Assembly (NCBI GenBank): GCA_938074205.1
Contig: CALJES010000002.1
Coordinates: 62,001 to 126,000 of the forward strand
DNA: 64,000 nt
Reading direction: 5' to 3'
From: an uncultured bacterium
GTDB taxonomy: Bacteria > Armatimonadota > UBA5829
Shown: one piece after another, positions 36,028-44,907 of the stretch
How the letters are laid out: every line of letters begins with the position of its first letter
Position numbering within the stretch: position 1 is the stretch's first letter
Program-made: the position numbers and the translations under genes
Notes under the pieces: model-generated
Told to the model about the DNA's origin: nothing
What the model saw: the letters and a program-made list of their open reading frames with translations, nothing else
The model's database searches: none

Positions 36028-37455
36028 ATGAATGTCCTGCTTGTTAATACTAACCGAATTCAGCCCCCGATAGCGCCAATCGGATTAGACTACCTCGCTG
36101 ATGCTGTGATTCAAGAAGGCCACAAGGTACGCCTTTTGGATTTGTGCTTTCACGAAGATATAGAATCGGCTATCTCAGTAGAACTTCGAGATTTTGAACC
36201 ACACGTGATCGGTGTCACAGTGAGGAACACGGATGACTGTTACTTCACGGGTGCGGCGTTCTTTTTGCCGGAAATAAAACGAATTGTCCAGTTGCTCCGT
36301 TCACAATCGGAAGCCCTCATTGCTTTAGGCGGAGTCGGTTTTTCTGTCGCACCCGAAGCAGTTTTGGGGTTTGTAGGTGCTGACTTCGGGATCGTAGGTA
36401 CTGGTGAAGATTCGTTTTTAATTCTTCTCAGGAGTATCGATAAAGGATTTAATCACTGTGACATACCTAACATCGTGATTAGGAGAGGTGCTACTGTCGT
36501 ACGAACGCAGCCCAAGGTTTTCGAAAGAGAGTGTATGGGATACAGAACCCGAAGGAACGTAGACAACTTCCGCTACTTTCAAGAAGGCGGGCAAGCGGGC
36601 TTCGAAACAAAGCGCGGTTGCAATAGACTATGCATTTACTGCGCCGATCCGGTTGCCAAAGGCAGACATTTGCGTTTGCGACCGCCACGTCTCGTGGTTT
36701 CAGAAATAGAAGCCTTGCTCGCTCAAGGAATTGACCATTTCCACACTTGCGACAGCGAGTTTAATATTCCAGCTGATCACGCGAAGGAGGTTTGCCGCGA
36801 AATCATCAGTCACGGACTTGGCGATAGAATACGTTGGTATGCATATTGCTCAGTGGTTCCGTTTGACCAAGAAATGGCTGAGTTACTTCGCAGGGCCGGA
36901 TGCGTTGGTATTGACTTCGGCGTAGATAGCGGGGCCGAGCACATACTTCGCAATCTCGGCCGCGATCATACTGTTGAAGACATTGAGAGGGTTGCCCATC
37001 TGTGCAGGAAGCAAGGTATTGTATTCATGTTTGATTTACTTCTGGGCGGCCCAGGCGAGACCAGGGAAACGGTTAGACAGACGATTGAGCTTATGCGAAA
37101 CATTAACCCGGATTGTGTGGGGGTAGCCATGGGGGTCAGAGTTTACGAAGGAACTCAAATGGCCAATCTAGTTTGCTCCTTGCCGACTGAGATTCGCAAG
37201 CGCTCACTTTATGGAGATACCTTTGACAACCCTCATTTTCTGAAACCGGTTTTCTACATATCACCGGAACTTGGCGAAGATATCGTGGGTTACGTGCAAA
37301 GTACAATCGGAGATGATCCGAGATTCTTCATTCCTTCCACAGAACCTGCGCAAAGCAACTACAACTACAACGAAAACACCGTGCTTGTCGAAGCAATTCG
37401 CAACGGTGCGCGGGGTGCATATTGGGATATACTGCGAAGGTTGCGATGTAGGTAG
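36028..37455 (+). CDS. B12-binding radical SAM protein
   Basis: A 475-residue enzyme with an N-terminal cobalamin-binding domain (residues 1-140, starting PPIAPIGLDYLADA) and a radical SAM barrel. The 4Fe-4S motif CxxxCxxC is at Cys198, Cys202 and Cys205 (C-N-R-L-C-I-Y-C). G-G-P-G-E-T near residue 345 is the SAM-binding segment. Such enzymes typically methylate unactivated carbons or modify lipids and peptides. It follows the sugar-binding protein by 9 bp. No peptide substrate gene is visible nearby, and the target is unknown. The Asp/His motif for direct B12 ligation is not evident. Confidence 0.85.
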   Translation: MNVLLVNTNRIQPPIAPIGLDYLADAVIQEGHKVRLLDLCFHEDIESAISVELRDFEPHVIGVTVRNTDDCYFTGAAFFLPEIKRIVQLLRSQSEALIALGGVGFSVAPEAVLGFVGADFGIVGTGEDSFLILLRSIDKGFNHCDIPNIVIRRGATVVRTQPKVFERECMGYRTRRNVDNFRYFQEGGQAGFETKRGCNRLCIYCADPVAKGRHLRLRPPRLVVSEIEALLAQGIDHFHTCDSEFNIPADHAKEVCREIISHGLGDRIRWYAYCSVVPFDQEMAELLRRAGCVGIDFGVDSGAEHILRNLGRDHTVEDIERVAHLCRKQGIVFMFDLLLGGPGETRETVRQTIELMRNINPDCVGVAMGVRVYEGTQMANLVCSLPTEIRKRSLYGDTFDNPHFLKPVFYISPELGEDIVGYVQSTIGDDPRFFIPSTEPAQSNYNYNENTVLVEAIRNGARGAYWDILRRLRCR

Positions 37456-37599
37456 TCCTGGCCGAACGGTCTCCTTCTACGGCAGAAAGCAGTAATCCAG
37501 AACGTTGGAAAGCGAGGTGGTTCGGCTAACGTATGCTGAGGTCATTGTGAACGTTTCAAAAGAGCGTTTTGTGCTAGATATCGCTGCTCCGGAGGGGGT

Positions 37600-37626
37600 G
37601 GCAGGGCGTGCGAGGCACGCCCTGCC
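37600..37626. terminator. Perfect hairpin between convergent genes
   Basis: GGCAGGGCGTGC (37600-37611) pairs perfectly with GCACGCCCTGCC (37615-37626) across a GAG loop, between the radical SAM gene (plus) and the lacI-type gene (minus). It is likely a bidirectional terminator or a REP-like element. A second perfect hairpin follows at 37632-37658. Confidence 0.5.
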
Positions 37627-37631
37627 CAGGT

Positions 37632-37658
37632 GCAAATCCCAGAGGGGGGAGGATTTGC
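37632..37658. repeat. Second hairpin between convergent genes
   Basis: GCAAATCC (37632-37639) pairs perfectly with GGATTTGC (37651-37658) across an 11-nt purine-rich loop, 6 bp after the 12-bp hairpin. It may form part of the same terminator or repeat unit. Confidence 0.4.
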
Positions 37659-37675
37659 CCTTGCTGGGGGATAAA

Positions 37676-38719
37676 CTATAAAGCTACATCCTGCCTTGGT
37701 GGGGCACACGACCCGCGGACCACCAAGTGGGTAGGAACAACTCTTGCCCCCGAAACCTTGTCAGGCGATGATATCTTTTCGATCAAGAATCGCGCACACT
37801 CAGCGCCCAAAGTCTCTTTGGGCACGTGAACGCTCGTAAGTTGTGGATCAGACTCGATGCACCTCGGTGAGTCGTCAAATCCAACAACACTAATGTCTCT
37901 CGGTACCTGCAGGCCGCGACGACTCAGGGCGCGGATTACAGAAACCGCAACGACATCGTTACCCGCGAAGATAGCAGTTGTCGGTTCACCCAAATCAAGT
38001 ATCTCCTGAACTGCTCTTTCACCGATCTCTACGTAATCGCAAGTGTCGTTTATTGATACTAGGGCGGGAGCCAAACCAAAATCCAGCATTGCATCACTGT
38101 ATGCCCGATAATTCCGTGCAAACCACGGCAGCGATATATTTGCTGCAAACCTAATGTGCCGGTGTCCCAGGCTTGCAAGATATCTAATTGCCTCTCGTGT
38201 TCCGGGCTGCTCGTCGTACCAAACAGAGTCAACCTCTGATAGATGAGTGCATCCAATCAGGTTATTTCCGAATGCCACGCACTGCACTCCTAGCTTCGCT
38301 ATCGCCTTTACACATTCAACGTGATTAGCCCCCGCAAGAATGACTCCGTCAACACTTCCTCTGTTCGCAATTATCCGAGGTGGAACCACCGACTCAGGAT
38401 TACCGTCCAACGGATACCGCCACAGAGCAAAAACCAAGTCTCGACCTGCCTTTGAGCAGTAGTTTTCTACGCCTTTTAGCACCAGCGAATGAAATTCGTG
38501 TAAGAAATCTCTGTTCGATAGCACGAAGCATATCAGGTCGGATTTTTTCTGAGCTAACCGACGTGCCTGCACATTCGGCGTGTAGCCTAGCTGCCGAATT
38601 GCTTGCCGAACCCTTGCGGCAGTCTTTTCAGACACACCGGGATGACCGTTTAATACGCGGGAAACGGTTCCTTTCCCGACTCCCGCCAGTTTGGCAACAT
38701 CAGCAATGCTGGGTTCCAT
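37676..38719 (-). CDS. LacI-family transcriptional regulator
   Basis: A 347-residue LacI/GalR repressor. The N-terminal helix-turn-helix (S-I-A-D-V-A-K-L-A-G-V-G-K-G-T-V-S-R-V-L-N) is followed by the hinge and the sugar-binding core with G-F-D-D-S-P and A-G-N-D-V-V-A. The ATG at 38719 is taken over a TTG at 38728. A palindrome of LacI-operator type lies 50 bp upstream of the start, so autoregulation is likely. Its neighbours are not obvious targets: a radical SAM gene converges from one side and a secreted protein diverges on the other. The ligand is unknown. Confidence 0.9.
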   Translation of the reverse strand: MEPSIADVAKLAGVGKGTVSRVLNGHPGVSEKTAARVRQAIRQLGYTPNVQARRLAQKKSDLICFVLSNRDFLHEFHSLVLKGVENYCSKAGRDLVFALWRYPLDGNPESVVPPRIIANRGSVDGVILAGANHVECVKAIAKLGVQCVAFGNNLIGCTHLSEVDSVWYDEQPGTREAIRYLASLGHRHIRFAANISLPWFARNYRAYSDAMLDFGLAPALVSINDTCDYVEIGERAVQEILDLGEPTTAIFAGNDVVAVSVIRALSRRGLQVPRDISVVGFDDSPRCIESDPQLTSVHVPKETLGAECARFLIEKISSPDKVSGARVVPTHLVVRGSCAPPRQDVAL

Positions 38720-38768
38720 TCTCGCCAAGATTATGTCAAGATCACGCGCCTGCCGATCGTTAGCTGTT

Positions 38769-38780
38769 GGAACCGGTTCC
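38769..38780. promoter_or_regulatory. Palindromic operator for LacI-type regulator
   Basis: GGAACCGGTTCC is a perfect 12-bp palindrome with the central CG typical of LacI-family operators. It lies about 50 bp upstream of the lacI-type start, so it is probably the autoregulatory site. Confidence 0.6.
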
Positions 38781-39136
38781 GTAAGTTATTTTGCCATGGT
38801 GAATGCTCGCATGTCAATAGCATAAATTGCTTTATGCAGATTTTACCGAAAAAATCTCTTGCTACCGAGCAAATTGCTATTGCGAACAAGAAGTTTTGTT
38901 CGAGACTCACCACCAGCAACCTACCCGCATTATGTCAATGCCGCATTAGGCATTTGCGCCAGTCTTTATGCCGTTACTGGGTGCGTCAAAGTTGGACTGT
39001 GTTAAGGTTAAGGTACTCTGAATAGTGTTTTCCTAGTTAAAATGCGGGTTTTTGGCATCTTTGAGTTTTGCTATTCGGCTTAATGGGAGTACTACGGAAC
39101 AAGTTACATGTAAGCAACTGTTTGGGGTGCACCTCA
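38781..39136. other. Intergenic region upstream of the secreted protein
   Basis: About 350 bp. It contains one perfect 7-bp hairpin (38883-38889 with 38896-38902) in an AT-rich stretch. No gene, tRNA or strong promoter is seen. The ATG at 39137 has no strong ribosome site. Confidence 0.35.
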
Positions 39137-39844
39137 ATGCGCATCTTTGCCTTCTTGCTGGTCCTTTCTTTACTTGCAGCGGGCGAATCGGTCTTAGCTG
39201 ACAAGGCTAAAATCAATGAGAAGACGAAACAGTCAGCATCTAAAAAATCCGCTGCGAATCCCTCCCCGAAGGCTCCTAATGCGACTTCAAAACCGTCAAC
39301 CGATACCGCCAATTTGGGTTCATCTGGTCGCGGCAATGGTACTACTGTGGCGTTTTCAGGTTATGCTGTTTCCAAGATCAAGCAAACCACTACCAATTCC
39401 CTCGCCGACGGCTATACGTCTCTGGTGGTTGACGCGACTGGCTTTAAGCTGGGGAGATCTATGTGTCCCAAGATACTGCGTGCAGATGGCACTGAGGTGT
39501 GGGGTACCTTGAAAAACCTAAAAGATGAAGACTACGATTTCTTAGAAGAACATGGAATGGTTGCGTATGTGACAACGCTCAAGGAAGCCTATGCGAACGA
39601 CCGCTGCGGCACAAGACCTCTTGTAGTCAAGGCTATTCGCACAGATACTCGGGACTACTCTAGTGTGATAGTATCTGACGAGGATGCCAGGCGCATTCTC
39701 GAAGAAAACAAAAAATCCGTGTTCCTGGAAAAGTTCAAGGTGATCTTTATCAAGCGCGATAATCCTTCATCTGTCGCGCCCTCGGATAACAGTAATCATC
39801 AAGACCCTCCTGCCTTTTCGCAGACGGCACCCTCCAACCCGTAG
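39137..39844 (+). CDS. Secreted LPP20/FlgT-like domain protein
   Basis: A 235-residue exported protein. Residues 1-22 form a signal peptide (RIFAFLLVLSLLAAG), and 25-70 form a Lys/Ser/Pro-rich, low-complexity linker. The domain at about 75-200 resembles the C-terminal part of LPP20/FlgT-like proteins: G-Y-T-S-L-V-V-D-A-T-G near 92, M-C-P-K-I-L, E-E-H-G-M-V-A-Y, then P-L-V-V-K-A-I-R and V-S-D-E-D-A. The last 30 residues are Pro/Ser/Asn-rich. The ATG at 39137 is chosen over an upstream start for the signal peptide. It stands alone; the function is unknown but probably cell-envelope linked. Confidence 0.68.
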   Translation: MRIFAFLLVLSLLAAGESVLADKAKINEKTKQSASKKSAANPSPKAPNATSKPSTDTANLGSSGRGNGTTVAFSGYAVSKIKQTTTNSLADGYTSLVVDATGFKLGRSMCPKILRADGTEVWGTLKNLKDEDYDFLEEHGMVAYVTTLKEAYANDRCGTRPLVVKAIRTDTRDYSSVIVSDEDARRILEENKKSVFLEKFKVIFIKRDNPSSVAPSDNSNHQDPPAFSQTAPSNP

Positions 39845-40035
39845 CGACGCTTCCAGCTCCTCTCCATAGCTTGCTGGTGTGGTCCAGGAGATCAATGGCG
39901 ACGATGCGAATATGCCAACGCTTACCTTAAAGCCAAAGAGTATACCAAAGTGGTTGCACTCGCAAACTTCCAAATAGCAGTGGGTGACCTGGTTGTCAAC
40001 TACTAACCAGTCGGAAGGGGTTTCGTGGCACGCTA

Positions 40036-40641
40036 TCAGATATCAGCGTGCGGGGTCTTCTCTCGAACAGCGTGTCGATCAGAGATGATTCGAAGTATGC
40101 TTTGTACGAGTCTCAGATTTCGTGTTTTATAGAAAGGGTCGCGGCACAGTGCACTCGCGAGACGTGCATGCTTTAACGCTGATTCAAGATCTCCAAGGCG
40201 AACTAGCATAACAGCGGCTATGTTATGTAATTCCCAGGCATCAGGGTTGTACGCAATACCACGGTTCAGGTAGGCTACGGCACGTCTGGGATCCTTGTAT
40301 CCCTTCGCCAATATGTACGCTCCGACTTCGTAAGCTTCAACAAAATGCGGGTCGAGGGTTGTGATTATCTCCAGAAGCGACATCAAATCCTTGTTTTCCG
40401 TCCAACGTCTGTGCTTGATAAGGTATTCATGGTGGTACTGCTCAGCTTTAATCCAGAGTAGGTTGGCGAACACTACCCGAAATTCGCCTGCGAGAGCAGA
40501 TACTGCTGAGAATTGTTGGGGGTAAGTGATAGACGGCATCGTGCGCATAGCGTCGTTTTCGACAGCACTAATTAGCCCAAAGGCCGCAGCGAGACCGCAC
40601 CAGACTAGAATGCCGCACTTTAGCTTTTCGATAAAAGCCAT
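40036..40641 (-). CDS. Membrane-anchored TPR protein
   Basis: A 201-residue protein with an N-terminal membrane anchor (residues 8-28) and TPR-like helical repeats (about 85-170, including A-V-A-Y-L-N-R-G-I-A-Y-N-P and L-E-S-A-L-K-H-A-R). It is last in the four-gene ABC exporter operon and overlaps the small membrane protein by 22 bp. The conserved L-W-I-K-A-E-Q-Y-H-H segment is found in similar TPR proteins near ABC exporters. It probably acts as an accessory scaffold. Confidence 0.75.
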   Translation of the reverse strand: MAFIEKLKCGILVWCGLAAAFGLISAVENDAMRTMPSITYPQQFSAVSALAGEFRVVFANLLWIKAEQYHHEYLIKHRRWTENKDLMSLLEIITTLDPHFVEAYEVGAYILAKGYKDPRRAVAYLNRGIAYNPDAWELHNIAAVMLVRLGDLESALKHARLASALCRDPFYKTRNLRLVQSILRIISDRHAVREKTPHADI

Positions 40642-40844
40642 TTAGTCACCACCTTGGCCGCCCGCTTGACTATTAGATATGCCGCGCACGCTGCCCCTAT
40701 TATCGCAAGTTGGATCCAGATTTCGGTCCGGTAGGCGATTACTTCCCAATGATGTCCCAATTCTTCCGCGTTAGAGTGCGACCAGCTCAGTAGCGGGAAT
40801 GTCGAAAAGCATATGCCGATAATCAAAATCACTTTGCGGCCCAT
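40620..40844 (-). CDS. Small membrane protein of the ABC exporter operon
   Basis: A 74-residue protein with two hydrophobic segments (3-20 and 45-60) joined by a polar loop with His residues. It starts 3 bp after the permease stop and overlaps the TPR gene by 22 bp. I recognise no family. The tight packing and membrane topology suggest an accessory subunit of the ABC exporter. Confidence 0.6.
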   Translation of the reverse strand: MGRKVILIIGICFSTFPLLSWSHSNAEELGHHWEVIAYRTEIWIQLAIIGAACAAYLIVKRAAKVVTKWLLSKS

Positions 40845-40847
40845 CTT

Positions 40848-41615
40848 CTAGACCTCTCTGCGTTTGAATATCAGAGCTGCTACTGCTAGAGCGAACGCTG
40901 CATAGCATACCCCATAGAAGATAACCAGCGCCAGATACGATATAGGTACGGAGTTGTTGTGAACCAAGGCGGCTTTGAGATTGAAACATTCTAGATTTGG
41001 AAGCAGGTGATAGAACATCATGCCGCCGGTTTTAGCCAAGGAATCTGGTACTCTGTCGAGCAGTTTACTTAGGTAGCCTATTTTGATGCTACCTAGTAGG
41101 TACATCAAGAACGAAAGTAGCACAGCTATCGCAGGTGTAGTGGCGGTGGATAGGGCTGTTGCCACTGCAGCAATCACTGTAGCTTCCAGCAAAGCGAATG
41201 ACGCTGCCGTCAGCAGAAAGGTATCGATTTGTCCTTGATTATAATAAATCAGAACACCGAAAACTACGGAAAGTGCCAAAATGGCTAAACCTACAGTCAT
41301 CACGGTTCCTAAGAATTTTCCACAAACATACTGCCAGCGCATTATTGGCCGAGCCAAGATGGGGTACACGACACGGTTCTCAACATCATTCGGAACGCCG
41401 CCAGCAGCGAGACCTATCGACAGAACGGCGCCCGCAAATAATATGCAGCTCATGCATAGGTCCTTTAGCATTTTGATTTTGACACCTTCCGTGAAGACGG
41501 AAAGCAGTGTCGAACCCGCTATCACAGCCAGTATTAGCAGGCACAACACGTGGAATACCTGCTTCCTGCTGTTTTCAAGAACCGACAATTTTGCTATTAT
41601 CCAGATGGACTTCAT
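40848..41615 (-). CDS. ABC-2 type membrane permease
   Basis: A 255-residue protein with six hydrophobic segments and an N-terminus (M-K-S-I-W-I-I-A-K-L-S-V-L-E-N-S-R) like NosY or ABC-2 exporters. The R-P-I-M-R-W-Q-Y segment is the conserved cytoplasmic loop. The ATG at 41615 is chosen because GGAG lies about 10 nt upstream and family alignment starts here; a GTG at 41675 adds 20 residues. It forms the transmembrane part with the ATPase at 41677-42588. Direction is likely export; the substrate is unknown. Confidence 0.82.
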   Translation of the reverse strand: MKSIWIIAKLSVLENSRKQVFHVLCLLILAVIAGSTLLSVFTEGVKIKMLKDLCMSCILFAGAVLSIGLAAGGVPNDVENRVVYPILARPIMRWQYVCGKFLGTVMTVGLAILALSVVFGVLIYYNQGQIDTFLLTAASFALLEATVIAAVATALSTATTPAIAVLLSFLMYLLGSIKIGYLSKLLDRVPDSLAKTGGMMFYHLLPNLECFNLKAALVHNNSVPISYLALVIFYGVCYAAFALAVAALIFKRREV

Positions 41616-41676
41616 TGCTGCAAAACTCCGACAACCGTGGTACAAACGCGCATAGTAGCTTACTGAATTACTCACA

Positions 41677-42588
41677 CTAAGCTGCCAGTCGCAGGAACGC
41701 TTCTTCTAGCGATTCTCGTTCTGTTTCGACCTTTATCAACCGTAAGCCAAGCTGGTCGAGGGCGCGGAACAGCTCGTACGCATTCCCAGGTTCCGTTCTG
41801 AAAATCGTTGCGTCGGCTCGGCATTCGATGTGTGCGTTCAAAAACTGCAGTCTTTCTATGTCGTCGCTTCTAGCAGGTGCAGTGTAGACTTTCAGGTACG
41901 TAGTCGCGCTGCATATCTGTTCAGGTCGACCGCATGTCACTAAGGAACCATTCTTTACCACGGCTACGATGTCGCAGAGGCTCTCTACTTCGCCCAATAG
42001 ATGAGAGCTCAAAAAGATGGTTCGTCCTTCCTGTTTAAGCTTTATAAGTAAATCCCGAATATGTCTTCTGCCGATGGGATCAAGTCCAGATGTGGGCTCG
42101 TCGAGAATCAGGAGTTTCGGATTCCCAACCAGCGCTTGCGCAATGCCGACTCGCTGCGTTAGTCCCTTGGAGAGCTTCCCAATAGGTGTGTCCGCGTACT
42201 CATTCATTCCGACCTGCTCCAACGCGTCGGCTACCGCATTTCTAACTTCCCTAGATGACATACCGCACAAGGATGCATGTAGCGACAGCAGCTCTGCGGG
42301 CTTAAGGAATCTGTGGAAGTATGGCTGTTCAGGCAAGTACCCTACGAGGCGCCTGACGCTTGGATCGTGGGTTGGCTGACCGAAGAGGTTCGCGATTCCG
42401 AAGGTGGGTCGAATGAAGTCTAGAAGTATCTTGATAGTAGTGGTTTTCCCAGCACCGTTGGGTCCGAGAAAACCGAAGATTACTCCCTCCGGAACTTCGA
42501 TGCTAAGAGAATTCAATGCCCTTCTCGGTTGCTTGCCGGGCAGCTTATAGACCTTACTCAGGTTTTCGGTTCTTATCGGCAGGGTCAT
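41677..42588 (-). CDS. ABC transporter ATP-binding protein
   Basis: A 303-residue ABC ATPase of the drug/antibiotic export (CcmA-like, DrrA/NatA) type. Walker A G-P-N-G-A-G-K-T-T is near residue 40, the signature L-S-K-G-L-T-Q-R near 130, and Walker B L-L-I-L-D-E-P near 155, then a switch His in S-S-H. A C-terminal extension past residue 220 is typical of the CcmA group. It is the first gene of the operon with the permease, a small membrane protein and a TPR protein, and is divergent from nrdJ. Confidence 0.93.
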   Translation of the reverse strand: MTLPIRTENLSKVYKLPGKQPRRALNSLSIEVPEGVIFGFLGPNGAGKTTTIKILLDFIRPTFGIANLFGQPTHDPSVRRLVGYLPEQPYFHRFLKPAELLSLHASLCGMSSREVRNAVADALEQVGMNEYADTPIGKLSKGLTQRVGIAQALVGNPKLLILDEPTSGLDPIGRRHIRDLLIKLKQEGRTIFLSSHLLGEVESLCDIVAVVKNGSLVTCGRPEQICSATTYLKVYTAPARSDDIERLQFLNAHIECRADATIFRTEPGNAYELFRALDQLGLRLIKVETERESLEEAFLRLAA

Positions 42589-42658
42589 ATTGCTCCCAAT
42601 ACTTCATTATCGGAACTGGCGCAAGCGATTTACACGCCTGATCTAACGCAAACTGAGT

Positions 42659-42686
42659 TTGTCGGGCTGGGGTTCTGTGATATCAT
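42659..42686 (+). promoter_or_regulatory. Possible promoter of nrdJ
   Basis: TTGTCG (42659-42664) and TATCAT (42681-42686) are 16 nt apart, with the start near 42693 and a short leader to the ATG at 42713. No cobalamin riboswitch or NrdR-box pair is evident in the 120-bp gap. Confidence 0.4.
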
Positions 42687-42712
42687 ATGAGCTAGTCGGG
42701 GAGGACTATGGG

Positions 42713-44824
42713 ATGAAGCAAGAGATTACACACGTACAGAAGCGCGACGGCCGGATTCAACCATTCGAGAAATCAAAGATCGCTGCGGCTATTGAGAAAG
42801 CCTTTGTGGCGGTCGGTAGGCCTGATGGGCACGTGGCTGAAGAACTGGCCGACAAGGTAGTAGCTTCGCTGGAGCGGGAATTCAAAGGTGCTGTTCCCCG
42901 CGTGGAGGACATTCAGGATATTGTAGAACGAGTGTTGATGGAGCACGGCTACACTGACGTTGCCAAGGACTACATACTGTATCGTCAGCAGCGTTCTGAA
43001 ATACGTGCGCTTAAGCAATTTATCGGTGTGACAGACGACCTGAAGCTATCAGTAAACGCTGCGAATGTGCTGAAGCGCCGATATCTTCTCAAGAATGAAA
43101 GTGGTGAAGTAATCGAAACTCCCAGCCAGATGTTCCGCCGCGTGGCAAACGCTGTTGCGGAAGCGGACAAGATTTACGATCCCCAAGCCGATGTGGAGCG
43201 GACAGCCGAAGAGTTCTATGAAGTAATGACTTCACTGTTGTTTTTGCCAAACTCCCCGACGCTTATGAACGCTGGTACAGAACTCGGTCAGCTTTCTGCG
43301 TGTTTCGTGCTCCCTATCGAAGATTCCATGGAGGGGATTTTCGAGACTCTGAAGCACATGGCACTCATACATCAATCCGGCGGCGGCACCGGTTTCTCGT
43401 TTTCCAGGCTGAGACCTAAGGGCGACATCGTACGTACTACTAGCGGCATTGCCTCAGGTCCTGTTTCGTTTATGACCATATATGACGCGGCGACTGATGT
43501 TGTCAAACAGGGTGGTAGGCGCCGCGGCGCCAACATGGCTATTCTGCGTGTGGACCATCCCGACATTATCGAATTCATAACCGCTAAATCGGATCCAAGA
43601 GCTCTTCGCAATTTCAATATTTCGGTCGGTGTAACGGACGAGTTCATGGAAGCTGTGCGTTCAGGCAGCGACTACGAACTCATAAATCCGCGCAACAGGG
43701 TAGTAGTTAAGAAACTGCCGGCTAGGGACGTCTTTGGGCTAATTGTTGCTCAAGCTTGGAAAACAGGAGATCCGGGCTTGGTTTTCTTGGACGCGATCAA
43801 CCGCGCTAATCCAACTCCGAAACTCGGTGAGATAGAAAGCACAAATCCGTGCGGAGAGGTCCCGCTGCTTCCATACGAGTCTTGCAATCTAGGCAGTATC
43901 AATGTGGGCAAGCTGGTGAGAGACTCAGCGATAGACTACGAAAGCTTGCGCAGGCTTGTGTATACCGGTGTGCATTTTCTGGACAACGTGATTGACGTAA
44001 CCAAATTTCCCCTTGAACAAGTGAGGACCATTACAAAGGGCAACAGAAAAATCGGCTTGGGCATTATGGGTTTTGCTGATATGCTCATCGAAATGGGTGT
44101 ACCGTATGATTCGGAGCAAGCAGTCGATATTGCCGATCAGTTAATGGCATTCGTGCTTGATGAGGCAAGGAAGGCTTCAGTCGATCTTGCGAGAAAACGC
44201 GGGACGTTTCCGAATTATGAGCTGAGTATTTACCCTGAACTTGGTCTACGCATGAGAAACGCGACTGTCACTTCCGTGGCCCCCACGGGAACGATTAGTA
44301 TTGTTGCTTCGTGTTCAAGTGGCATCGAACCGCTGTTTGCAATCGCGTACGTGAGGGAAGTTTTGGAGGGCACCCGCCTGCTAGAGGTTAACCCAGCGTT
44401 TGAGCGTATGGCAAAAAGGCGCGGCATATACTCGAGAGAGCTTATGCTAGAGATAGCCAAAAGAGGAAGTGTAAGCGATATTGAAGAGATACCAGAAGAT
44501 ATGCGTCGGTTGTTTGTGACATCGATGGATATTGCACCGGAATGGCATGTTCGCATGCAAGCTGCTTTTCAAAGGCACTGTGATAATGCAGTAGCGAAGA
44601 CTGTGAATCTGCCTCGCGAGGCTACGCCGGAAGACGTACGCAAAATCTATTTGATGGCTTATGAGCTTGGATGTAAAGGGATTACCGTTTATCGTTACGG
44701 TAGCAAGCCTGATCAGGTGCTGTATGTTGGTCCAGTACTGGAGAAAGAACTCGGCAAAGGGGAACACATTGCCGCTCATTCGGAATACGATGGCAGCTGT
44801 CCGACTGGGATTTGCTCATTCTGA
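42713..44824 (+). CDS. nrdJ: Adenosylcobalamin-dependent ribonucleotide reductase
   Basis: A 703-residue class II ribonucleotide reductase, which makes deoxyribonucleotides using coenzyme B12. Residues 1-95 form an ATP-cone regulatory domain (V-Q-K-R-D-G-R). The catalytic barrel includes L-P-N-S-P-T-L-M-N-A-G, S-G-G-G-T-G-F-S-F and N-P-C-G-E with Cys380 and Glu382. The C-terminal C-P-T-G-I-C is the redox pair. The ATG at 42713 follows GGGGAGG. The length is at the short end of the family. It is divergent from the ABC exporter operon and has no partner subunit, as expected for class II. Confidence 0.96.
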   Translation: MKQEITHVQKRDGRIQPFEKSKIAAAIEKAFVAVGRPDGHVAEELADKVVASLEREFKGAVPRVEDIQDIVERVLMEHGYTDVAKDYILYRQQRSEIRALKQFIGVTDDLKLSVNAANVLKRRYLLKNESGEVIETPSQMFRRVANAVAEADKIYDPQADVERTAEEFYEVMTSLLFLPNSPTLMNAGTELGQLSACFVLPIEDSMEGIFETLKHMALIHQSGGGTGFSFSRLRPKGDIVRTTSGIASGPVSFMTIYDAATDVVKQGGRRRGANMAILRVDHPDIIEFITAKSDPRALRNFNISVGVTDEFMEAVRSGSDYELINPRNRVVVKKLPARDVFGLIVAQAWKTGDPGLVFLDAINRANPTPKLGEIESTNPCGEVPLLPYESCNLGSINVGKLVRDSAIDYESLRRLVYTGVHFLDNVIDVTKFPLEQVRTITKGNRKIGLGIMGFADMLIEMGVPYDSEQAVDIADQLMAFVLDEARKASVDLARKRGTFPNYELSIYPELGLRMRNATVTSVAPTGTISIVASCSSGIEPLFAIAYVREVLEGTRLLEVNPAFERMAKRRGIYSRELMLEIAKRGSVSDIEEIPEDMRRLFVTSMDIAPEWHVRMQAAFQRHCDNAVAKTVNLPREATPEDVRKIYLMAYELGCKGITVYRYGSKPDQVLYVGPVLEKELGKGEHIAAHSEYDGSCPTGICSF

Positions 44825-44907
44825 TGAATGGTTTCATTCCTTAACTTGTGCTCGAAGGCTTACTTGCTCGACCATGAGCCGATACGTGGGTTTGAGATAT
44901 CTAACTT

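Noticed and set aside
42589-42712. Possible cobalamin riboswitch before nrdJ
   Set aside because: The gap is too short, and the conserved B12-box and paired stems are not visible.
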